From the NCBI RefSeq assembly GCF_016894445.1, contig NZ_CP056775.1:620001-684000 (forward strand): a stretch of DNA of 64,000 bases. Reading direction: 5' to 3'. The notes under the pieces were generated by a model, which was given only the letters and a program-made list of their open reading frames with translations, was not told the DNA's origin and did not search any database. The first letter of the stretch is position 1. Every line of letters starts with the position of its first letter. A program made the position numbers and the translations under genes. Origin of the DNA: Dyadobacter sandarakinus. GTDB lineage: Bacteria > Bacteroidota > Bacteroidia > Cytophagales > Spirosomataceae. Of this stretch, positions 29,396 through 38,370 are shown piece after piece.

Positions 29396-31726
29396 ATGAA
29401 AAAGTGGTTACCCCTGGTACTTCCGGTGCTGATAGCAGGCCCATCCCTGGCACAGCAGGCCCGGTTTACCGATAAAGATTACGAACATGCGGAAATGTTC
29501 CTGGCTCATCATACCCAGAGGTACCTCGACCAGGTGCCAGGTAAGCCGGTGTGGCTCAGCGGTGAAAGGTTCTGGTACCGGGTACTTACATCCGCAGGCA
29601 GTGAGTTTGTGCTGGTCGATGCGCGGCGCGGGACAAAATCGCCCGCATTCGATCATGAAAAGCTGGCCAAAGCACTCAGGGCGGTTTCAGGAAAAAATTA
29701 TACAGCATTCATGCTGCCGTTTCAGGAGTTTACTTTTTCAGCGGACCAAAAATCAATCCTGTTTTCGGCGGCTGGCAAAAAGTGGAGCTGCAACCTGAAA
29801 ACTTACCAGCTGACGGAAGATGCAGCCTCAAAACCAATACATGCGGCCGAGCGGGAAGCAGGAATGTTGTCTCCCGATGGTAAAAAAGCAGCATTTATCA
29901 AAGACTGGAACCTGTGGGTGCGGGACGTTGAAACCGGCCAGACGACCCAGCTTACCACTGACGGCACAACCAATTTCGGCTATGCAACGGATAATGCAGG
30001 CTGGCGGCATAGTGACAGGCCGGTTTTGTTATGGTCTCCCGACTCACGGAAAATTGCAACTTTTCAGCAGGATGAGCGGCGTGTGGGGGATATGTACCTG
30101 GTGACCACCAACGTAGGCCACCCAAGGCTCGAAGCCTGGAAGTACCCGCTGCCGGGTGACAGCGTGGTGGCCATGATCCACCGCGTCATCATCGAAGTCG
30201 GAAACCCCAAGGTGGTGCGCCTGCAGGTACCGCCGGACCCGCACCGCTCCACGCTCGGCGACGACATCAGCCGGGCAGGTGTACTCAATGATGCCGAGTG
30301 GAGCTCCGACGGTTCGCAGCTTGCATTTGTATCCACTTCCCGCGACCACAAGCAGGCGCGCTTCCGGGTTGCCGATGCCACCACAGGGGCAGTAAAGGAT
30401 ATTTTCGAGGAAAATGTGCCTACCCAGTTTGAATCGGGCCAGAATGCCATCAGCTGGAAATACCTGGCTGCGGGCAGGGAGGTGATCTGGTACTCGGAGC
30501 GTGATAACTGGGGACATTTGTACCTGTACGATGTAGCGACCGGCCAGCTCAAAAACCAGATCACCCGGGGAGAATGGGTAGTGACGCAGCTCGTGCGGGT
30601 GGATGAGAAAAAAAGGCAGATATATTTCCTTGCCAATGCGCGCGAGGGTGGCAATCCATACTATACCCGCTTTTACAAAGTGGATTTTGACGGAAAAAAC
30701 CTGACCCTGCTGACACCAGAAAAGGGCGTACATGCAGTGACACTGTCTGCCTCGGGCGATTATTTTACCGACAGCTACTCTGAGCCCGATGTCGCGCCCG
30801 TGTACGTACTGAGGAACAGCGCCGGGAAGCAGCTGCTCGAACTGGCCAGAACGGATGTATCCCGGCTCAAAACTGCCGGCTGGAAACCGCCAATACCGTT
30901 TTCGGTGAAGGCGCATGATGGTAAAACGGATGTTTACGGTCTGCTGTATACGCCGACCCGAATGGATTCGACCCGGAAGTATCCGGTGGTGGACTACATT
31001 TATCCCGGTCCACAGGGAGGGAGTGTGCGTACCTGGGCATTCAGCGCATCGCGGCGCGACAACCAGGCACTTGCCGAGCTGGGCTTTATCGTGATGGAAC
31101 TCGAAGGTACCAGCAACCCGCTCCGCTCCAAGCGCTTCCATGATATGAGTTACGGCAACATGGCCGATAATACACTGCCCGACCAGGTGGCAGCCGTACG
31201 GCAGCTGGCCGCGCAGCATGCCTGGATAGATACGACAAAGGTGGGAATCTGGGGCCACTCGGGTGGCGGGTTTGCGGCCGCCTGTGCAATGTTCCGCTAT
31301 CCCGACTTTTTCAAGGTGGGCATTGCGGAATCGGGTAACCACGACAACCGGAATTACGAGGACGACTGGGGCGAACGCTACAATGGTTTGCTGCAGGAAG
31401 GCGGCGCAGACGGACACTCCAGCTACCACGCGCAGGCCAATCAGGTACATGCCGGGAGGTTGAAAGGAAAGCTGCTGCTGGCCCATGGGCTGATGGACGA
31501 CAACGTACCACCCTACAACACCATGCTGGTAATTGAGGCATTGCAGGATGCCAATAAGGATTATGACCTGATTGTTTTTCCAAATACGCGCCACGGTTTT
31601 GCCAATTACACGGGCTACATGATGCGCCGCCGCTGGGACTATTTTATCAAAAACCTGATGGGCAGCGAACCACCCAAAGAGTACCTGATGAAGTATTCGG
31701 AAGATCCACGCAACCACGTTGAATAG
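29396..31726 (+). CDS. DPP-IV-like serine peptidase (family S9)
   Basis: ATG at 29396 gives a signal peptide (MKKWLPLVLPVLIAGPSLAQ). The 776-residue protein has a DPP-IV-type N-terminal propeller (about 80-500) and a C-terminal peptidase S9 domain with the triad S622 (GHSGGG), D701 (MDDNVPP) and H733 (RHGF). The 32-residue Asp-His spacing matches human DPP-IV (708/740). Such periplasmic enzymes remove dipeptides, usually X-Pro, from peptides. The propeller segment DAEWSSDGSQLAFVSTSRDH is typical. The GH127 gene follows after 24 bases, so the two are likely co-transcribed. Confidence 0.92.
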   Translation: MKKWLPLVLPVLIAGPSLAQQARFTDKDYEHAEMFLAHHTQRYLDQVPGKPVWLSGERFWYRVLTSAGSEFVLVDARRGTKSPAFDHEKLAKALRAVSGKNYTAFMLPFQEFTFSADQKSILFSAAGKKWSCNLKTYQLTEDAASKPIHAAEREAGMLSPDGKKAAFIKDWNLWVRDVETGQTTQLTTDGTTNFGYATDNAGWRHSDRPVLLWSPDSRKIATFQQDERRVGDMYLVTTNVGHPRLEAWKYPLPGDSVVAMIHRVIIEVGNPKVVRLQVPPDPHRSTLGDDISRAGVLNDAEWSSDGSQLAFVSTSRDHKQARFRVADATTGAVKDIFEENVPTQFESGQNAISWKYLAAGREVIWYSERDNWGHLYLYDVATGQLKNQITRGEWVVTQLVRVDEKKRQIYFLANAREGGNPYYTRFYKVDFDGKNLTLLTPEKGVHAVTLSASGDYFTDSYSEPDVAPVYVLRNSAGKQLLELARTDVSRLKTAGWKPPIPFSVKAHDGKTDVYGLLYTPTRMDSTRKYPVVDYIYPGPQGGSVRTWAFSASRRDNQALAELGFIVMELEGTSNPLRSKRFHDMSYGNMADNTLPDQVAAVRQLAAQHAWIDTTKVGIWGHSGGGFAAACAMFRYPDFFKVGIAESGNHDNRNYEDDWGERYNGLLQEGGADGHSSYHAQANQVHAGRLKGKLLLAHGLMDDNVPPYNTMLVIEALQDANKDYDLIVFPNTRHGFANYTGYMMRRRWDYFIKNLMGSEPPKEYLMKYSEDPRNHVE

Positions 31727-31750
31727 CTTTTTTGCCTAACGTTCCCTAAC

Positions 31751-33736
31751 ATGATCAATCCCTTTCGCGTACTTTCCGCGGCTGTCTTTTCTTTACTCAT
31801 CCCTGCGGCCCGGGCTCAGGCACCGGTTACCTGCAGGCAGCTTCCGCTGGGCGACATTCGGCCGGCCGGATGGCTGAACGAAATGCTGGTTCGGCAGCGG
31901 GACGGGCTCACCGGCCACCTCGACGTACATTACCCGCTGGTAATGAATGAGCGGAATGGCTGGCTTGGCGGTGACGGCGACCAGTGGGAGCGGGGGCCTT
32001 ACTGGATCGACGGGCTGGTGCCGCTCGCCTACATGTTGCACGACGAAAAGCTGATTGCGAAGGCAAAACCATGGGTGGAGTGGGCATTGAACAGCCAGCA
32101 GCCGGACGGCTACTTTGGTCCGGCAACGGATTACCCGCAGGAGGAAGGCCTGCAGCGTGACAACAGCCGCGACTGGTGGCCTAAAATGGTGATGCTCAAA
32201 GTACTCCAGCAGTACTACTCGGCTACCAAAGACCAGCGGGTAATCACCCTGATGACCAACTATTTCAGGTACCAGCTGAAAGAACTCCCCCAAACACCCC
32301 TTGGCCACTGGACTTACTGGGCAAGGTTCCGCGGCGGCGACAACCTGATGATGGTGTACTGGCTGTACGACATTACAAAAGCACCTTTTCTGCTGCAATT
32401 GGGCGAGCTGCTGCACAGGCAGACTTTTGATTACACGGGCTCATTCCTGCATACCGGGCTGCTCGCACAAACAGGCAGCATCCATTGTGTAAATCTGGCC
32501 CAGGGGTTCAAGGAGCCGGCTGTGTACTACCGCCATCATCCCGACAAAATGTACCTGAATGCGTTGAAGAAAGGTTTGGCTGATCTGGATAAATACAATG
32601 GGATGGCACACGGCCTCTATGGGGGTGATGAGGCATTGCACGGCAACAATCCCACGCAGGGCTCGGAGTTCTGCAGTGCCGTGGAAATGATGTTTTCACT
32701 TGAAACGGCCCTTGAAATTACCGGGGATGTGGATTTTGCTGACCGGCTCGAGAAGATCGCATTCAATGCACTGCCTGCCCAGGCGACCGACGATTTTATG
32801 GCGCGCCAGTATTTTCAGCAGGCTAACCAGGTGATGGCCACCAGGCAGGTCCGCAACTTTGCGGATAACCATGGGGGTACTGACGTATGTTACGGCGTGC
32901 TTTCGGGATATCCTTGCTGCACGTCCAACATGCACCAGGGCTGGCCTAAATTTGCCCAAAATCTGTGGTATACGACTGGCGACCGGGGAGTAGCCGCACT
33001 GGTATATGCACCGAGTGAGGCCAAGGTCCGGGTTGGTGGTCGTGAGATGGTGTGGAAAGAAGAAACCAACTATCCTTTTGACGAATCGGTGCGGTTTTCA
33101 CTTGAAAGCGGCGTACCGGGCCCGGCTTTGAACTTTCCCTTTTACCTGCGGGTGCCTGCCTGGTGCAAAGAGGCGACCATACTAATCAATGGCAAGGTGT
33201 GGGAAAAGTCGGAGGGGGGGAAAGTAGTTGCGCTGCGGCGCGGATGGAAAAATGGCGACCGGGTAGAGCTCCAACTGCCGATGCACATTTTCAATCGTCG
33301 CTGGCAGGAGAATGCGCTCTCGGTGGAGAGAGGCCCGCTGACCTTTGCATTGAAGATCGGTGAGCAGGAAACCAGGGTTGCCAATAGCAAGGATCCCGTT
33401 GCCTACGGAAGTAGTTTTATTGAAGTGCGTCCCGCAACCGACTGGAATTACGGGCTCTACCATGTGCCGGAAGCCAGGATATCGGAAAATTATAGCGTAG
33501 CCCAGCAGAAAGACGTAGCCGCATATCCCTGGAATTTGCAGAACGCCCCTGTCATCATCCGTACCAAGGCCAGGAAGATACCTTCCTGGAAGCTGTACAA
33601 TGAAACCGCAGGGCCCATTCCGTACAGCACGATTTACAACATGGAAACGGCCGCGGAGGAAGAGGATATCGAGCTGGTGCCTTATGGCTGCACCCAGCTC
33701 AGGATCTCGCAATTTCCTGTTATCGGCGGAAAATAG
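31751..33736 (+). CDS. GH127 beta-L-arabinofuranosidase (DUF1680)
   Basis: This 661-residue exported protein has a signal peptide ending near ARAQA. It carries an (alpha/alpha)6-barrel from about residue 30 (LPLGDIRPAGWLNEML) and beta-sandwich domains after about 430. The zinc/thiolate active site of GH127 is visible as E306 and C308 (GSEFCSAVE) and C389-C390 (GYPCCTSN), equivalent to E338, C340, C417 and C418 of Bifidobacterium HypBA1, where the Cys is the nucleophile. Known GH127 enzymes release beta-L-arabinofuranose from hydroxyproline-rich glycoproteins such as extensins. Its pairing with a prolyl-type peptidase fits stepwise breakdown of plant cell-wall glycoproteins; that link is inference. 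Confidence 0.9.
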   Translation: MINPFRVLSAAVFSLLIPAARAQAPVTCRQLPLGDIRPAGWLNEMLVRQRDGLTGHLDVHYPLVMNERNGWLGGDGDQWERGPYWIDGLVPLAYMLHDEKLIAKAKPWVEWALNSQQPDGYFGPATDYPQEEGLQRDNSRDWWPKMVMLKVLQQYYSATKDQRVITLMTNYFRYQLKELPQTPLGHWTYWARFRGGDNLMMVYWLYDITKAPFLLQLGELLHRQTFDYTGSFLHTGLLAQTGSIHCVNLAQGFKEPAVYYRHHPDKMYLNALKKGLADLDKYNGMAHGLYGGDEALHGNNPTQGSEFCSAVEMMFSLETALEITGDVDFADRLEKIAFNALPAQATDDFMARQYFQQANQVMATRQVRNFADNHGGTDVCYGVLSGYPCCTSNMHQGWPKFAQNLWYTTGDRGVAALVYAPSEAKVRVGGREMVWKEETNYPFDESVRFSLESGVPGPALNFPFYLRVPAWCKEATILINGKVWEKSEGGKVVALRRGWKNGDRVELQLPMHIFNRRWQENALSVERGPLTFALKIGEQETRVANSKDPVAYGSSFIEVRPATDWNYGLYHVPEARISENYSVAQQKDVAAYPWNLQNAPVIIRTKARKIPSWKLYNETAGPIPYSTIYNMETAAEEEDIELVPYGCTQLRISQFPVIGGK

Positions 33737-33860
33737 GCGATTAGCTAAGCTGATGGTATGGTTAAGGCGGGCAGGTTTTAACGATTTGTTTACGATCAAC
33801 GGGAACGGAAAAAAGCTTTTGGCAATTCCTTACTAGTAGCTCCTGCAAAAAATTTATCCA

Positions 33861-34979
33861 GTGAATGACCCGAAATACAGCGGGCCGGTAATTAAGAAAG
33901 GCCAGCCCGACGACACCTACAAATTTCTGCCCCTGCCTGCCCCGACCGGCAACTATCCATACCGGCTCAACATCCGGAAAGTACTCCCGGGCATTTCGTC
34001 CGACAGCTTTTCATTCCACATGCTGGGCGACAGCGGCAGCCTGAAAGATTCGAGTTTTCTGACCAAGGTTGTGCAGGAAATGGTAGACCAGTACGCGCAT
34101 CCCGATGCCAGCGGCGGTACGCTCGGGTTCCTGTACCACCTGGGTGACGTGGTGTACAATCATGGGGAGGCGATCGAGTATCAGCGGCAGTTTTTCGGAC
34201 CTTTTACATCCTATCCCGCCCCTGTGTTCGCCATCCCGGGCAATCACGACAGTGACGTGAATACGGACAGCCGGGTAAAGTACAAGAGCCTGGAACCATT
34301 CAAAACCGTTTTCTGCGATACCCATCCCAGGATGGTACCATTCAGCGGCAATGCAGCCCGCAAGAGCATGATCCAGCCCAACATTTACTGGACATTGCAG
34401 ACGCCCCTGGCCAACATCATCGGTTTGCACAGCAACGTACCCAAATACGGTGTGATCACACCCGCCCAGCGCGAATGGTTTGTGGAGGAGCTCAAAGCGG
34501 CACAGGCCGAAAGGCCCGGCAAAATGCTGATCGTGTGTATACACCATGCTCCCTATTCAGCCGACATCAACCATGGTTCGAGCATGCCCATGATCCGGTT
34601 TTTTGAGGAGGTTTTCCTGGAAACAGGCATCCATCCCGACATTGTTTTCAGCGGGCATGTGCATAATTACCAGCGTTTCCACAAGAAATATGAGGACGGT
34701 AAAATAGTCCCGTTTGTAGTGGCAGGTTCTGGCGGGTATGATGAGCTGCATCCTGTGGCATCCCTTTCCGATCGCCGGTTTACCGGGCTGAACAACCTGT
34801 TTGAGGAAGTGGTACTGGAACGTTACTGCGACGATCGCCACGGTTTTTTACGGATTGATCTGGCCAGGAATGGTACTGGCGTGGCACTTACAGGCAAGTA
34901 TTACACCATTGTGCCCGCTACCGAACAAAAGCCCGACCTGCTGGTACAGCTCACCGACGAGTTTGAAGTGCATACCTGA
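33861..34979 (+). CDS. Purple acid phosphatase-like metallophosphoesterase
   Basis: The product is about 372 residues. The frame has no ATG near its start; in-frame stops at 33834 and 33837 leave GTG at 33861 as the best start. The five metal-binding blocks of purple-acid-type phosphatases are all present: GDSG (D57), GDVVY (D96, Y99), GNHD (128-130), CIHH and GHVHNYQR. There is no signal peptide, so it may act in the cytoplasm, or a signal could be missing if the true start differs. The substrate may be a phosphomonoester or diester. It lies 124 bases after the GH127 gene on the same strand and ends before a terminator. Confidence 0.85.
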   Translation: MNDPKYSGPVIKKGQPDDTYKFLPLPAPTGNYPYRLNIRKVLPGISSDSFSFHMLGDSGSLKDSSFLTKVVQEMVDQYAHPDASGGTLGFLYHLGDVVYNHGEAIEYQRQFFGPFTSYPAPVFAIPGNHDSDVNTDSRVKYKSLEPFKTVFCDTHPRMVPFSGNAARKSMIQPNIYWTLQTPLANIIGLHSNVPKYGVITPAQREWFVEELKAAQAERPGKMLIVCIHHAPYSADINHGSSMPMIRFFEEVFLETGIHPDIVFSGHVHNYQRFHKKYEDGKIVPFVVAGSGGYDELHPVASLSDRRFTGLNNLFEEVVLERYCDDRHGFLRIDLARNGTGVALTGKYYTIVPATEQKPDLLVQLTDEFEVHT

Positions 34980-35020
34980 TTTTCAAAGCTTTCCGCTAAA
35001 TAAAGTTTGATCTGCTGAGG

Positions 35021-35041
35021 CCCGGCAGCGTGCCGGTTTTT
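35021..35041 (+). terminator. Terminator after the phosphoesterase
   Basis: CCGGCA-GCG-TGCCGG forms a six-pair stem with a three-base loop, followed directly by TTTTT. It lies 42 bases after the phosphoesterase stop and about 40 bases before the DUF2278 start. Confidence 0.75.
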
Positions 35042-35082
35042 GTAGCTTACCGAATGTTCCACACCTTTTAACCGCTACCAAT

Positions 35083-36084
35083 ATGCCTTTGAAAAATTAT
35101 TGTGTGCTGAAAGCCAGGGTGACCGGCAAGAAGCTCGCCACCAAAAATTCGCCCCACTACCAGGTATTGCTGGAAGATGAAGCCGGTTCCAAACACCGCA
35201 TTGCGATCAATGTCATGTCGCAGCTGGCGCCTTCAGAGCTGCTCTACTACTTCACAGACAATTTTGAGCACGAGCTGATCGACAGGATTAAAGAAGCAGA
35301 TCTGCCCAGCGGTTTCACACCTGTACCTTCCGAACCCAACGGGCTGGCGCTTGATTTTGTCAGGAGAAATCTTTTTGATAGCGCCCTCATGAAGCCGCTG
35401 CCCTTCGACCTGCCCGGCCCCGACAATGACCTGAATGAAAAGCTTGACTTTTACATTACAAAAGCATTGAACGATCCGGGAGCCGAGCTGTATGCATTTG
35501 GAGAAAGGTGGGGACCCGAATCCAACCGGAAAGACCAGTACTTTGGTTTTTTGCCGGGTTCGGGCATCCACGACATCCACATGAACCAGGGAAATGAGGG
35601 TAAGTTCAGGGCTGATAATGGTACCTGGCAGGACGGCGGCATGCTGCTGCATTTTACGCAGACCGATGAATGGGTAGCCCTTTTTCTTGCATTCCAGTCC
35701 CAGTCTTTCCATACCGATGAGCAGGGTAACCCGATGGCCGGAGCGCCTTCGCCAGCCACATCCGAAAAGGACCTCTACATCATTGCAGCCCTGGTTTCAC
35801 CCGGAGGCAGCGAGGAAGAAAAGGTGTATCTGCTTAATGCAACCTCCGCTACCATCAGTCTGGACGGATACATGCTGACCGATAAATTGGAACGCGGGCT
35901 GCCGCTGGATGGTCTGCAGGCCGGCGCGGGCGAGGTTGTTATTGTACCGGTAACCGGAGACCAATTTCAGCTCAGCAACAACGGAGGCACGCTTTCGCTC
36001 CTCGATCCGACCGGCAAAAACATCGCCGGTGTAAGCTATACCAAAAGTCAGGCGTCGCGCAAAGGAAGGCTCATCGTATTCTGA
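35083..36084 (+). CDS. YukJ/DUF2278 protein with lamin-tail-like C-terminus
   Basis: This 333-residue cytoplasmic-type protein has no signal peptide. The N-terminal two thirds match DUF2278 (YukJ): MPLKNYCVLKARVTGK, LALDFVRRNLF, and PGSGIHDIHMNQGN near residues 165-180. The last 85 residues (VYLLNATSATISLDGYMLTD to SYTKSQASRKGRLIVF) look like a lamin-tail domain, a small Ig fold often attached to nucleases and surface proteins. The role of YukJ proteins is unknown. The stop codon directly abuts the stop of the minus-strand nucleosidase gene. Confidence 0.85.
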   Translation: MPLKNYCVLKARVTGKKLATKNSPHYQVLLEDEAGSKHRIAINVMSQLAPSELLYYFTDNFEHELIDRIKEADLPSGFTPVPSEPNGLALDFVRRNLFDSALMKPLPFDLPGPDNDLNEKLDFYITKALNDPGAELYAFGERWGPESNRKDQYFGFLPGSGIHDIHMNQGNEGKFRADNGTWQDGGMLLHFTQTDEWVALFLAFQSQSFHTDEQGNPMAGAPSPATSEKDLYIIAALVSPGGSEEEKVYLLNATSATISLDGYMLTDKLERGLPLDGLQAGAGEVVIVPVTGDQFQLSNNGGTLSLLDPTGKNIAGVSYTKSQASRKGRLIVF

Positions 36085-36894
36085 TCACAGGCTGCCCACC
36101 ACTGCCATCACCAGTACCGCGGCGTTTTTGGCTGCGGTCTGGTAAAAGGCCATCATATCGTTTTTAGCTTTGCTGTTAGCCTTGTCGCTCATGCTCCGGA
36201 TGATCAGGAAAGGCGTATGGTATTGATAACACGTTTGTGCGATGGCCGCTCCCTCCATTTCGGTAGCGGCAGCATGTAAGTCCTTCTGCAGCCGGGCCGT
36301 CGCATTTTCGGAAGATACAAACACGTCGCCTGTCACAATCACACCTTCACGCACGAGCGGCTCAAAGCTCCCGTTTTCCCGCACAATCTTTTCAAGCGAA
36401 AGGCCCCGGGATGCCTTGATCGCCCTGGCTACCAGCGCGGGATCACAGGCAAATGCAAGCGGATTTTCCTGCATGTTAAACGGATTGGCAGTAGGCCGGT
36501 ACACCATGGCACTGTCCGTGACGGTACCGAAATCATGGTAGGTAACTTCTGTGCCGATGACGATATCGCCCGGAGAAAGTGCCGGATCAATCCCGCCGGC
36601 GATGCCCGAGAAAACGATCTCCCGGGGTTTGAAATGCTCGATCATCAGGGCCGTGGCTACCGCGGCATTTACCTTACCGATGCCCGTCTGGGCGAGTACC
36701 ACAGGTTTTCCGCTCAGGGTACCGCGCACAAATTTCACCTGCATGATCAGGGTATCCCGCTTATTCTCCATTTTGCTTTGCAGCAGTACCAGCTCGGGAG
36801 GAAACGCGCCCAGGATGCCTGTAACCTGCTGGGCAGCGGTTTTTTGTAAAACAATGAAAAGGAGAAACAGACTGGCGTAAAGCGTTTTCTTCAT
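36085..36894 (-). CDS. Exported MTA/SAH-type nucleosidase
   Basis: The 269-residue product starts at 36894 with a signal peptide (MKKTLYASLFLLFIVLQKTAAQQ); the longer frame start at 36963 would hide it. The rest is a full MTAN/purine nucleoside phosphorylase-like fold. ILGAFPPE carries the Glu matching E12 of E. coli MTAN, GIGKVNAA and SGIAGGID are the sugar and base loops, MEGAAIAQ matches M173/E174, and SMSDKA holds the catalytic Asp (D197). MTAN enzymes cleave methylthioadenosine or S-adenosylhomocysteine to adenine plus a ribose derivative and are normally cytoplasmic. Here the signal peptide predicts a periplasmic enzyme. Its start is two bases after the stop of a purine permease gene, so it would feed adenine to that transporter. 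Confidence 0.88.
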   Translation of the reverse strand: MKKTLYASLFLLFIVLQKTAAQQVTGILGAFPPELVLLQSKMENKRDTLIMQVKFVRGTLSGKPVVLAQTGIGKVNAAVATALMIEHFKPREIVFSGIAGGIDPALSPGDIVIGTEVTYHDFGTVTDSAMVYRPTANPFNMQENPLAFACDPALVARAIKASRGLSLEKIVRENGSFEPLVREGVIVTGDVFVSSENATARLQKDLHAAATEMEGAAIAQTCYQYHTPFLIIRSMSDKANSKAKNDMMAFYQTAAKNAAVLVMAVVGSL

Positions 36895-36896
36895 TT

Positions 36897-38195
36897 TTAT
36901 AATAGTAAAGCAAGCAATGCAAAGAGGTTGATGATCCACAAGGCCAGGCTGATCTCGCTCCATTTACCGGCGGTAACCTTTAAAACCGTCCAGCTCAGAA
37001 AGCCCCAGATAATGCCCTGCGTGATGGAATAGGTAAACGGGATCAGTACCATGGCGAGAAATGCAGGAAATGCTTCTTCCAGGTTGTTCCACCGGATGCG
37101 GATCACCGGCTTCATCATAAAAACACCCACCAGCACCAGTGCCGGCGCCGTGGCGATCGAGGGAATGGCACTCAGCAGGGGCGAGAGGAACAGGAAGGGA
37201 AGGAACAGCACAGCTCCGGTCACTGCAGTCAGCCCCGTTTTGCCACCCTGCTCAATGCCCACGGCCGACTCGATGTACGCGGTACCCGGACTGCTTCCTG
37301 CCAGACCTGCAATGGTGGTTGACAAAGCGTCCACGACCAGCGACTTTTTAATATGCTGAGGCTCGCCGTTTTCGTCCAGCAGGTTGGAAGCTTCGGCCAG
37401 TCCCACAAAGGTGGAGAGGCTGTCAAACATATCCGTAAATACAAATGCAAGGATCACCGGCGCGAGGCTCCATTGCAGTGAGTTTACCAGGTCGAGCTGG
37501 AAAAAAAGCGAGAAATCGGGCATTGCCACCAGCTTTTCTATGCTGATGATTACCTCGCTGCCGCCCCACCACCGCCCGGTGGGCCAGGCCAGGAGGCTTG
37601 TCAGTACAATGCCGATGAGGATGCTGCCTTTTACTTTTCTGATCAGTAAAATGACCGTTATCAGAAGACCGGCCACAAAGGTCAGTACGGCCGGGGTAAG
37701 CTGGCCCAGGCTGATCATGGTAGCCGGGCTGGCCACGATAAACTTCGCGTTGGCAAAGCCGATGAGGGTGATAAACAAGCCGATCCCCGACGCGATTGCA
37801 TACCGGAGTGGCTTGGGTATCGCCTGCACAATGTACGAGCGGACGTTGAGGACCGAAAGCAGTAAAAAGAAGACGCCCGACCAGAATACGGTGCCCAGCG
37901 CGACCTGCCAGCTGAGCTTGTAAGTAAACACGGCTGTAAAGGTGAAGAAAGCATTCAGCCCCATACCCGGCGCTACCAGAATTGGATTATTGGCATAAAG
38001 CCCCATCAGGAGGCTGCTGAAAAAACAAACCGTGATCGTTGCCGTCAGTACCGCCGGAAATGGCATTCCTGTCTGACTGAGTATGGCGGGATTAACAACA
38101 ATGATGTAGGCAGTAGCCAGAAAGGACGAAATCCCTGCAAGAATTTCAGTGGAAACAGTTGTATTTTTTTGATCCAGCCCGAAAGAAAATCCCAT
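36897..38195 (-). CDS. NCS2/AzgA-family purine permease
   Basis: This 432-residue membrane protein has about 12-14 hydrophobic segments. AzgA/PbuG-type signatures are visible: TEILAGISSFLATAYIIVVNP at the start, APGMGLNAFFTF, the FTDMFDSLSTFVGLAEASN motif and the GSSPGTAYIESAVGIEQGGKTGLTAVTGA segment that lines the substrate site. Members import adenine, guanine or hypoxanthine with protons. It is the first gene of a two-gene unit, with the exported nucleosidase two bases downstream. Together they form a compact salvage route in which purine nucleosides are cleaved outside the inner membrane and the base is imported. Confidence 0.92.
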   Translation of the reverse strand: MGFSFGLDQKNTTVSTEILAGISSFLATAYIIVVNPAILSQTGMPFPAVLTATITVCFFSSLLMGLYANNPILVAPGMGLNAFFTFTAVFTYKLSWQVALGTVFWSGVFFLLLSVLNVRSYIVQAIPKPLRYAIASGIGLFITLIGFANAKFIVASPATMISLGQLTPAVLTFVAGLLITVILLIRKVKGSILIGIVLTSLLAWPTGRWWGGSEVIISIEKLVAMPDFSLFFQLDLVNSLQWSLAPVILAFVFTDMFDSLSTFVGLAEASNLLDENGEPQHIKKSLVVDALSTTIAGLAGSSPGTAYIESAVGIEQGGKTGLTAVTGAVLFLPFLFLSPLLSAIPSIATAPALVLVGVFMMKPVIRIRWNNLEEAFPAFLAMVLIPFTYSITQGIIWGFLSWTVLKVTAGKWSEISLALWIINLFALLALLL

Positions 38196-38370
38196 AACAA
38201 CGACTTTCTTTCCAAGATAGGGATTAAGGATTGGTTAAAAAAATCAGGGTAAGGGTCCCGGAATGGGTAGAATACCATAAATCGACGCATTTGTAAGGGT
38301 AAGTTAGGTTCGATTTCTTCTTTGCAGGGGAGCCACGCCCGAAATAGGGCAAAGGCTCCTGAATTGTCAA

